The notes under the pieces are model-generated. The model was not told the origin of the DNA. It saw nothing but the letters and a program-made list of their open reading frames with translations, and ran no database searches. A program made the translations under genes and the position numbers. From NCBI GenBank assembly GCA_947396885.1, contig OX377203.1:30011253-30075252 (forward strand): a stretch of DNA of 64,000 nucleotides, given 5' to 3'. The stretch comes from Heligmosomoides polygyrus polygyrus. Taxonomy: Eukaryota; Nematoda; Chromadorea; Rhabditida; Heligmosomidae. Shown here piece by piece: positions 22,067 through 33,000 of the stretch (within the stretch, counting starts at the first letter, position 1; the number at the start of each line of letters is the position of its first letter).

Positions 22067-22230
22067 TCTGAAAATCACCTTCTCGTGGTCGTCGAAGATC
22101 GCAACCGAGCTCAGCGATCGTTGTCGAGCTATGTCGACCGGGGTGATTGATATCGAGCCGGTGGAGAACGCCTGCACGGAATCCTCGGAACGGAAGCGGC
22201 GAATAATGGTTGACCGTTGTCGACGAACGC
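22067..22230 (-). CDS. Orphan exon, unknown protein
   Basis: Not recognised, but strongly exon-like. The acceptor GAAAATTCCAG is followed by 2 nt and 54 codons without a stop (STIIRRFRSEDSVQAFSTGS, ITPVDIARQRSLSSVAIFDD), ending AGA|GTGAGC. Phases are 1 in and 0 out. It lies 885 bp beyond the stop codon of the SLC6 gene on the same strand, so it is either an exon of the next gene or an alternative tail exon. The next exon would lie to the left, where only transposon sequence is seen. Confidence 0.5.
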
Positions 22231-22261
22231 CTGGAATTTTCCTGATTATGCCTAACAATAA

Positions 22262-22560
22262 GAAGTGGGCGCGCGGTAGCGCAGTTGGAAGAGACGCCGA
22301 CAGCGCTCCCAGGCGACTGCCGCGTTCACCCGCCTCCCAGGTTCCTAGTTCGGATTTCCGGTCTATGCCAAACAATCCTTCCAACCCTCCGGAATCGGTG
22401 AATTGCTACCAGACTTTTCTGGAGCGATAAACACTGACTTGTTCATCGGCAGGTTCACGCAGGTATGGCCAAACCCGCATTCAAATTTCCTCCGTGACAT
22501 TCCGTAGAATGCGTGGAGCACCACAAGAGGGACTGAACAACGTCATCCTTTATCCATCAT
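22262..22560 (+). repeat. SINE-A copy
   Basis: tRNA-like head GCGCGGTAGCGCAGTTGGAA with a TAGTTCGGATTTCC B-box-like word, then CCTTCCAACCCTCCGGAATC, CTTGTTCATCGGC, TATGGCCAAA, and the tail TAGAATGCGTGGAGCACC. About 295 bp. Other copies are at 28008, 36270, 53497, 54325, 55505 and 60670. Confidence 0.75.
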
Positions 22561-22951
22561 CCTTATGTCAAGAAACTAGACATAAGTACACCAACACTCT
22601 CTGATTCTGATATATCTTCATTCTATTTTGTTGACGACAGAGACTTCACCGAATCGTACCAAAATTGACTGTTTAACGAAAATTTCCTCATGATTACTTG
22701 CGCATAATGTAGTAAGCAGGTTCGAAGTTTTAAACGATGGTGACGTTTTTATCGGTAGGAGCGTTCAGTTTCTTCTAGAAGAGCGTTTACTCGAAGATCT
22801 AACTATAAGAACGGTCTTACTTTCAGAGAGGAACCTGATGATAGCTTTTGACGCGCGCGTAAGTGAAGTACGTCTGGTGACTGAGCACAAGCCTTATGGT
22901 TAGCTAATAGGCACTACCTCTTCTGCACGTGACGCAACCTATTCTGCGATT

Positions 22952-24075
22952 CTAAAATGGATGACACTGACCGCCTTCTTCGTCGCTGTCGGAAAATTCG
23001 TCGTGCGACTCGCTTTTGCTTCGTGTGGACGCCGCAGGACAGTCGACGCTCATCCCAGGAGGTTCCGAACGTGATGGCGACGCTCGTGGTGCTGGTATAG
23101 AGGGCGAGAGGGCAGCGTCGGAGCTGGACGACATCTGAAAACGCCAATATCTATCTACAGGCAATGGAGGACATCGCTACACCGCCAAGTTACCTTCAGC
23201 GGTGGCTCGGACCGAGTGAACTTCCGCGGCAGCGTCTCGAGCCGAATCTCATGAATCGGAGGTGGTGATGACGGCAACTGGGCGACTTCTGGTGGCTAAA
23301 CAGGTGGTTGATGCAATGATGCGGTTTGGAGGAACACTAGAGTGGTTCTCACCACATCTTTGGGGCCGTTCCTCCTGGAGGCAACGGACCGCACTGTCTG
23401 CGAGTCGGACAGCATGAAACCGTTGGAGACCGGCGGCGACCCGAACAGTGTCAATGTCCCCTGAGAAGCTAACGATGCGGCGAACGATGGCTGCGACGGT
23501 GACGGAACGAGCGATGCAGTATCCTATAGAGGGCGCGGTCTTAAAGGTCTGGTCTTCAACCATAATGCTGTTGATGTCAGACCTGCCACTCCTTCAGTCT
23601 GCCTTGTCTCCAGCCGTAGTTGTCAGCGAATGCTTGAGCATTGGAGCGGACTGTGGGGCCTCTTGACGAAGGATCGATATACTTAACGAAGAGTTTGATG
23701 AAAGGTTCGGTGAACTGCGGCGATGACCGCCTACCATGTAGGTGTTCTCGCGCTTCGGTGGGGTCTTACTGGACGGCGTGGGAGGGGGCGAGTCGACGTT
23801 CTTCGCGGTGGTGTACTCCTGCTGCCAAGCGGACACGTCGAACAGCGAGGAGACGGTCTGAAAGGGGCGCTCGGCAGCATTGTGATCGCCGTTTTGCTGG
23901 AAGCACCAACCTTGCCACTCCGTCGGATCTTCATCACAGCCAGGACGGCGCCGATGAGCACAGCAGACAGCGGAGCGTTCACCAGTATCCAGGCGACGAC
24001 CTCACTCTGCATCGGCACCCGACAGCCGAAGAACAGCGGTCGCTCATAGCTAACTGCGTGGGTGATTGTGAGCAT
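22952..24075 (-). CDS. SLC6 gene: TM12 exon and five tail exons
   Basis: 24075-23911 encodes the extracellular loop and TM12 ([33 protein letters not shown]). The cytoplasmic tail follows in 23857-23770 ([20 protein letters not shown]), 23650-23583 ([16 protein letters not shown]), 23460-23353, 23295-23194 and 23134-22952, which ends [10 protein letters not shown] and TAG. Three introns are 53, 57 and 59 bp and two about 120 bp. The donor at 23582 (GTCTGA) is weak. If the first tail exon is not spliced at 23770 it would instead read to a stop at 23594, so a shorter isoform is possible. The tail is Ser/Pro-rich with an acidic end, suiting a regulatory tail (inference). Confidence 0.7.
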
Positions 24076-27000
24076 CTGAATCAGCTGCGGCTCAGAAGTG
24101 CTGTGTGACGTAGTAGGAAATGGAGGCGTTATGAAAACGAAACACCTGACGCTTCTTTTCTGCCAAATAAAGCCTATACCGTAACTTAAATTATATGTTC
24201 ACTCCATAACTTCGGCACCACCGAACTTCCTCTAGCTCTCCAAACCTCTCGTTGCATCCGTCACACCTACAGTCTAGAAAACCCCGGTAAGTATATATGT
24301 ATTGAAAAAATGAACAGTATTTTTTAAATTTGTGACATGAAATTCTGACCGCTTCATAACTACAGATCTCAAGAAATCTCAGGGAAATGAAAGGCCTTGT
24401 GAAGTGTTGTCTCCCGTTTGAAGAAAAACAGATCCAAGCTGTCCCCTTCTATTAGGTTGTAACGAATTAAATGGCACTGGCTCGCGCCATTTTTTGGCCC
24501 GTCTTTACGCGTTTGATCAAGAACAAACCGTAACATGAGGCATATCATTTAGAAGCGCAAACTTTGCTCTACCGGTGAGTACCAAATTTTCTATGTAAAA
24601 GTGGGAAAACTTTAGAGTTTTATTGACTTTTTTGCAGATGCACAAAAGGGTAATCCGAGGCATTTACTTGTATGAATTCAAGCTGGGCACTACAGCTAAG
24701 GAGGCGGACGAGAAGATCAACGCCATATTCGGTCAAGGATGTTCCACAATTCGGACGGCGTATCGTTGGTATCAGGAGTTCCGGAATGGAGATGAGAGCT
24801 TGGAAGAGCATGAAGGTCGTGGGAGGCATAGTGATGTTGATGAGGACAAGCTGAGAGATGTGGTAGAGGAGGATCCACACAAAGGTACCAGGGAGATAGC
24901 GAAGGCTCTCGGCGTCAGTCACAACACAGCTGCCCGGCATCTGAAGGAAATTGGAAAGACCAAAAAGCTGGAAAGATGGGTGCCTCATGAGCTGTCTGAG
25001 GAGCAAAGAAACCGACGATATGAGATCTCGTCCGCACTGCTTCTACGGAACGAAGCGGACCCATTCCTTGATCGCATCGTAACCTTTGACGAGAAATGGA
25101 TAATGTACGACAACAGGCGACGACGGCACAGTGGGTGGACAGCGATGAGAGCCCCAAGGTTTTTGCGAAGCCGGAATTGCACCAAAAGAAAGTAATGGTG
25201 ACAGTATGGTGGTGTTCGCTGGGAATTATTCACCACAGCTTCCTCCTTCCCGGCGAATCCATCACGGCAGAGAAGTACTGCATTTAAATTGAAGAAATGA
25301 TGAAAAAGTTGAAGGATATCCGGCCGCACTTGGTAAACCAAAGGCATTCTCCTTCTGCACGACAATGCTCGCCACCATGTAGCACGAATGACGTTGCAGA
25401 AATTGAATGAGCTGAGCATTGAAACTCTACCACATCCTCCGTTTTCTCCCGACCTCTCCCCAACAGACTACCATTTCTTCAAGCATCTTGGCGACTTCTT
25501 GGTAGGGAAAATATTCAAATACCAATAGGATGCCGAAAGTGCCTTCGAAGATTTCGTCAATTCCAGAACTTCTGATTTTTATGCTACTGGGATAAAAAAG
25601 CTTGTGTCACGTTGGCAAAGATGTGTAGAATCAGAAGGTTTTTACTTCGATTAATAAACTTGCCTACAAGCCGAGATATTAACTGTTTAAATTTACAGTG
25701 GTTCAGTGCCATTTATTTCGTTACAACCTATTAGGGGGGGGGGGGCAAAAGTAATGAGACACCCTATGCCGTGTCCATGTCCGTGTCTCGTGGCTGGAGT
25801 CTGGTTTCGTGCTTATCGTATTTGTATGTTTGTATGCTACTTACTGAAGCCCATCTGAGAAGTTACCACTTCCGCCCTTTCCAGAAGCATGCCAAAAACC
25901 CCAGCCTGTCTCATGCCGAAACCCCAGTCTGACGACTCGACCTGTGTCGCGCAAATCTCCCCCAATTCCCAACCCCGAGCAGCCTGGGCTCAATATTCAC
26001 GCAAGATGAGAAGTACGTCTTCTACCTTAACCCTGCCAAGCAGCGAGTCTGGGTGAGGCTTGGTGAATTGTTACCGACCTTCGTTCGGCGAGATGTTCAC
26101 GGCGAGAAGCATCTTTGGAGCTTTTGGGTCTGCGCCCATAGATCAGTTTACCGGAGGCTGTTTCCCAAGAGCACCGCGATGAACTCCAAGGCCATGGTGA
26201 ACAAAATAGAGGAGATGGGCCGGCCACTCGCTCTTAATTATTCGCAGCGCTTCAAGAAGGTTCTCCTCTTCGACAACGCCGCACCCCATCGGGAACAAGT
26301 AAGCACGGATAAGCTTGGCCAGCTGGGCTACGTTCACATGCCTCACCCACCGTATTCGCTGGACATCTCTTCATGCAACTACCACTACTACTTGAGCCTA
26401 CAGGACTTCCTGGTGGGAAGGGACATAAGAATCCAAGCAGTCCTTGACAACCATATCGAGCTGTTGATCAACACCAGGCTCAAGCAGTTCTGGAAGGATG
26501 GGATCAGGAAGTTGGCTGAGCGATGGCAGCAAGGTCCTTGCCCTTAATGGCAAATACACTCCTCAGCATCGTTGAGTTGTAATTGAGTTATAAGGAGATA
26601 TAAGATTTTTTTCATTTTGTCTCATTACTTTTGCCCCCCCCCCCCCCTAATAATACAAGGTTGGGTGAAGCTGCATTGCAACTGCCGACAATTCCATTCC
26701 ATCAGTTGGCGTCCTTACTAGCTCTACAGTGGATTCCGAGTTCTACGGCTACGGTAAATATTACAAAAATGCGGGATGAACATCTAGGCCAGAAATAGAG
26801 AGTCATCTGAACCCGGACGATCTACTGCTTTGGCCTCAAAGGCCCACTAGAACAACGGCTCGCTCTGTAGTAACGATGGGATTTAACCAGTAAAGGGCCT
26901 TAAACTTTTGTCTGAACGGCGGAAACAAACATCGCTGCAAAAATTTCTCCCTCCAAATGGTAGAGAAGCATGTTCCGTTTTTGCAAAGTTCTCGAACATA

Positions 27001-30000
27001 CCGAGTTAGGGGCTGAAAGTTTACTACAGAACCCCACAGCTTCACAATTCAATAATTTCGAAACATCGAATATGCGAACAAAGAAAGAACCGCTTCATAG
27101 GCGTCCGGGGTTCGATTCCTTGCCTTGCAGCATTTTTGCATTTGGTCTGCATCATATTCGATGTTCGAAAGGTATTGCCTTGTGCGACTGTGCGATTCCA
27201 TAGTATACTTTCAGCCCCCCCCCCCCCCCCGCAACTCGTGGAGCTCAGGACTTGGCAAAAATGAAACCTGCTTTTCTTCTATTTAAAGGGTGTAGATTCC
27301 GGCAGTGGTATAATTTTTCGTCGTTCAGACATACGCCTGAGGTCTTTTCCTGATAAGGAAAACCGTTGAAGGCCACCAAACAATCCTCAAAAATTCAGAA
27401 AACTTCCAGCTGTAATGAATCCGTCTCACAAGAACGTGGCCTCCAGAACCGATAGAACGTGAATGGTTGAATACAAAACGATGCATAGAGGCTCTGGCAA
27501 GGACCTGCAAGAATCTCCTGACGTCGAACCGTAGCAGTTTCGATGCCAGTTCAGCGATTTTGTGAAGAACATTCGGAGATCTGTTTATTTCAGGAGTTGG
27601 AGTTTCTACTCAATTCATAAAGCTTCTATGAGCGTTACTCTGCACATATGAATCCATTCTTACCGGAAACCCTCCGACGACAATTTTAGGATAAATAAAA
27701 ACTTATACAGTCGGCAATACTCGTTCACAGAGAATTGGGGAAAACACAATCACGAAGGCGCGAATCAGCTTGTAGGCAATCGGTGCAAATAAGTTGGTCA
27801 GTAGCATGCCAGGTGAAGTTAGCGAAGAATCTGTGGGATATACCGTCTGACACTGGTTTTTAGCTCATGGTTGCTGTTGCTCGAGAAAAAGCTGGTTTGT
27901 TTAAACTGGACCTATAATTTATTGTGCGGCCAGAACGGGTTGCCTGAAGGGTTCAAAAATTGCTTTAAAAAACTGAATGCCTTCACAACGTGTGTGCCCC
28001 AGGGAGGAGTGGTAGCGCAATCGGAGGAGACGTCGGCTGTCGTGTGTATTTCAAATAGAACGCTCTTGTTTCGAGTCCCGCCCACACCAACAAAGCCTTC
28101 CAGGTTCGACTAATTGATACCAGGCCTGTCTAGAGGGGATGAAGTCGAGTAGGCTATCGGCTGACCGCCGTAATTAGTTGTAGGGCCCAAATTAGCGAGC
28201 AAATCACTTCCACGCTATTGGGTAGAAGTAGAATGCGTGGCGCATCCCACAAAGGATCTGAGCAACACGACCTTTACTACTCTGTTCCTCTATATGTGCC
28301 GCTGTTTTTCACACGATAACTTAACGGTTGTGACGAAAAGTTTGGAAAGCTTAAGAGAATTTTGGTAGCAATTGATTTTGGTATAAACCCTTATCCTTAA
28401 CATGCACTGTAGAGTTGCTAAACAACCAAAGTGCAAATCAAAAGAGGAAACAACGTTTTCCATTCCAATATGTTTATCACAGACGGTCTGAAGATGCTCT
28501 GGGTTTGCTCCCAAGCGTTGAGTGACACGAGTGGATCAGAAGGCATGCCAGCTCACATTGCACTCTGCTGCTCTTCCCCACGCGCTTCGTGAACTGTCAG
28601 TTTGCCGCTAAAATCGAGTGGAGCCTAGAAGAACTCACGGCAAGAAAACACGGGCATATGAGAGCCCAGGATATTCTCACAAAGGCACCGCAAGGCCCGA
28701 AGAGCTCCAGAAATTTCTCGTGAAGACGTAGGTGTGCCCACTTCGTCTGCGACTTCATTGGAACGCGTAGCATTGAAGATACGTCGGAGACGAATTTGTT
28801 CAACCCTGCAACACTCACTATCGTTTCCGAGAGCGGGAGGATTCGAGAGCTTCTCCGGGAGGATTCGAGAGCTTCTCCTCTGATCACCTACCATATAGGT
28901 AGCTGATAGTGATCAACAGCAGAAATGAAAGCACATACGTCGGAAGGCCCGAGATCAGCGAGTCCATAGAGTGGAAGAGAAAGAATCCGCCCTAAAACCG
29001 CAGATTTTTCGCAGCATCCGTGTTAATTCAATTGTTTTCATTATAAACTGGACAACCTTCAAGGACGTAGGCATTTGTCTTCTCGATCTGACCTATTTAA
29101 AGTGGGCTAATTCCTCTTTTCAACCGGAAACAGAGCTTTCAGTCTTCTAAGCAACAAAACGGAATATGACTCTGCAGAACATAAACAATTCGTTAAACAG
29201 CACACAAACGAAACGAAGATATTTAATTGGAGTACCTTGCAGATCGGTGGAAATTTGATCAGGTGGTGAGATGCTTTGAAAATTACATTCAAGCTACAGC
29301 GTGGATTCGCTTATAATTTTCTGCCTCGGAAAGAGCGACTAGGCAACAGGGTTACAAGGACCTTGAAATTTGTGTTAAAAAGGATTTGGTGACAAAAGAG
29401 CTCATGAGGGGTAAGTAAGATCGCTTAAGAAGGACTCGAAGTATGGCTGAAGTATAGTCAAACTGCCAGTGTGTCAGTGAGACTAAGAGGTCCATAATGA
29501 AGTGCTGGACTGACTTCGTGCTATCTGGTGTGCAGCCGTTTACTGAATTACACCCCTTCACCACTACTGAACTACGCAACGAACTCGATCAGTTTGAGAA
29601 TGTAGGGAAAATCACCGAAGAACTCCTTCCAAATTACATATTTTATCCACGAAAAATGCTCAAACACATGTACAATTTTGCAGAAAAAGCGTTAAGAAGA
29701 ACTTATTTATTTATTAAAATTTTGCAGACTACTGCGTCATAAAAGAGCCAAAATACGTGAAAATATAGGGGAGCAGAACAATAGGGAAAAGGATAGAAAC
29801 GAAAACTATGAAAACAAAGAGACCAGATTCAGCGCGATGGAAGGAGACAGTAGGAAAAATGGATTATAAAAGGAGAGAACACTAACGAAAAGGCAACCTA
29901 GTTGTCATCACGGTCACCGGGGAGGTCGTCGATTGTTGGTACTACCCGTCGGCCAAAAAGGGCAAAGCTTTTGAGGGGAGTGCGAGGATTGAAGGAAGGT

Positions 30001-33000
30001 TTCCGATTCTAGTTCAGGATTGATCCACCCGTCACGGTCCCGCGCCTGCTTACCGTCTCGGCGTCAGCAGCCTCCTAGCCTCGTCAACCCAACTCGGAGT
30101 TCGCATAACCAATCTTCTCTAAGGTGTCTTCCAGCCACTTTTGGTGTCTTTCTTTCGTGATAAATTTGTATTACCAACCGTCTTCTGTCACCCAGCAGTC
30201 AAATGACTGCCCTGGAAAATGAAAATAGGGAAAACAGCAGAAGTTTGTTGTCCTAGTGGTGGCTAAGAGCACTGGCTGTTGTGAATACCCAACTAGGGTT
30301 ACATCTGATTATATAAATGCATGATATTATCTAACAATATAGAGCAAATAGGTATGAATGATAACTGTGTTTAGGTGAACAATATAAGGTAAGCATCGTT
30401 GCATAGCATCCACAGGTATGACCTAACGATACCGCAAGTTGGTAAATAAGATAATGCACAAATACTACACTCTAGCCGCGGTACACCCTTTTAAGACTAG
30501 AGGTTATCAGCCTCCCTGACCAATGTATGCCATACTTCTAGGCTCCTCCTCTAGGAATTCCGTATATAAACTGCTATGAGATATCACAACGATGTTTTGT
30601 TGCGATCAAAACTTCTAGCGCCAGGCGGGACTCGAACCCGCACCTCCCTCTGACCGGGCGGGAATGCTCTACGCCATTGCACGGGAGGTGCGGGTTCGAG
30701 TCCCGCCTGGCGCTAGAAGTTTTGATCGCAACAAAACATCGTTGTGACAGCTTACAACCTCGATACCAGCCAATTGAGGCTTAAAGAAACTGATTTGAGC
30801 AATGAGATATTATTTTTGGTGTTGTGCTCTGATAGTTGTAAAGTAATAAATACTTATTACAATTCGCTACAGACGCATCCGTTGATGAACCACCAAACAG
30901 GCTATTAAGAAAAACTAAGAACTTACGCTGCTACAGATGGGAATTTCTAGCAAGAGTCCCAAAAAGCAAATGACCGCGATGATGCGGGAATTCAGCTGCC
31001 GGTTTTTGGAGCCGAGCAGATTCATTACTGAAGACGACAGCATTTCCACCCTGAAACATTGGATGCGATTATTCGACAACACAGCACTGTCGCTGTCGGC
31101 AAAGTTTTAAAAATACTGGGAAACCGAGCTCTTGCGGAAATAAATAATAGAAAGTGAATAGAAAGAAAAAGTGAAAGAGAATGAATAGAAAGAGTAGACG
31201 TCAGTTGCTCGTGGATCGATAACATTCACGAAGATTTACGTTTTGTGACACAAAATGTCGTACCGTAAAAAACGGTTAAAAAAATCGCCGTAAATCGGAA
31301 TTACGCACACCTCTGTTCAACAAATAGAACGGACGGACGTTTTCAATTAGAGAGAAATCATGACCCGATACATATGGGTGAACAGTACCTTAACAAATAA
31401 CAAGCCCCTTAGGCGATTTTTCGACCGCAGGGGTCGCCAGGGACAAAGTTGCCGGCTTCAACCTATGTTCTCACCACCGGTTGTGTTGGCGTGCCTTTTG
31501 GAGGAGTTCGGTGTTTGCGATACGCGTCCCTGCGAGAGAAGAGAAGTTTCGTTTCCAGCAGTTTCGCGCCTTGAGAGATGCGCATTGCGGTAGAGAACCA
31601 GGAAGGTATCAATGTCGAATCCGAAAAGCAGAATCCTTAGTCACCCATAGCAAGAACAACCTCTCTCTGGACATGTTTGGACGAAGAATATTTGTAGCTC
31701 TGGAGTAGTGCAGGAATAAGGAGCAATGGATTTGGTTTCTGTTTCCAACCTACTTGCTCGTCCTCTGTGATTGGCAGGCTCTGTGCGCTGACAGAGGACC
31801 AACAAGGCAAAGTGAAGATGGTTCACAACCTCGTTCCCAGATGTCCAACGCAGATGTGGAACACGTACTTGGAATCAACGTTCGAAGCTGAGTCCCGAGA
31901 TATAAAAGGATCCTTAGTTTCCTATCTCATCACACATCTCTTCCCAAAGAATCCTCTTATTGGAGTGAAGCAATAATTTTCGTTGAGGAATGTCATATCT
32001 CTAGGCTTTATATACTATAGATTATATAACACATTGTTCCTTTCGAATCGCAAGCAATGGCGGCAATCCATCTCGCCCAAGGTTCCTAGGAAATCCCGCA
32101 ACAATCTGTGTACATACGCAGCCTTTGCGTCTATAAGTAGACCATTTAGGTATACATAGTTGGTTGGCACCCACATCGCACCGACAAGGCATCATTGAAC
32201 GGGTAGGTTAGATCGGCCTGACCCCGCAGTTCCTTCCCTTCCCTAGTTCTATGCTCTCCAGAAACCGCTTTCTACGAGCAAGCTTGTGCAGTCTCGATGC
32301 GGGCACGACCTCGCTATGTAGCCTTTGATAATGTAATACAATGTGGAACACGGTTTACCAAATAAACTCAGCGTCGACTGATGTGAAGACGATACTGGCG
32401 AACAGAATGCTCATCCAGAGAGGTCCCCATCGCATCAACTTCGTCATGCTCGGAACAACCGTGAATACCATATAGAACGGATCGTGGGCTGGACATTCGA
32501 CATGTAAGCCATATCCTTACCCACTGTCTTGTGTACGATGAACTCACTGATGATTGTTGAGATCTCCCTTCCAGATGAGATCGCTAGCAGTCCCAGAAAC
32601 GAGAACAGTACCATGCTTGCAAGGACAGAAGTGAGAGCGTTTCTGGGAAGAAACTCTCCTTAGATGAGCAAGTAAAACGGCTGACAGTACTGTCGCTGTG
32701 CTTACATTGTCGTCATTAGCGCCGCGTCGCGGTAGACGTTGTTCCGGAAGCGGCTGTAGGCAGCGATGGAGAACAGGGCTCCGGCTCCGACACCGATCTC
32801 GAAGAGCACCTGCTCCGCGGCCGCTGACCACATCTATAAGATGAGCGTTAGTGATATCGCAACGACTACGTGACGGGACTGCTAATCTGCACCTTCATCG
32901 AGGAGATGCTGTCGAACGCCGAGGAGAAGAGGAACGACAGGCCGAGGCTGGCACCAGGCAACGAAAGACCTCGAATGAGCAGAATCAGCAGCTGAAATTG

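Larger units (their letters stand above)
24452..26653 (+). mobile_element. Mariner element with another element inserted in its right TIR
   Basis: TIR starts TTAGGTTGTAACGAATTAAA at 24452 after TA (24450-24451). The right end CAACCTA stops at 25730, and its last A and the flanking TA are found at 26653 and 26654-26655, after the second element. Without the insert it is 1280 bp. It lies in the intron between the TM11 and TM12 exons of the SLC6 gene. Confidence 0.88.

Noticed and set aside
30600..30720. A true tRNA gene at the TTCGAGTCC-containing repeats
   Set aside because: B box and partial A box are present, but no cloverleaf with an anticodon stem can be formed, and the copies share long non-tRNA tails; they are SINEs.
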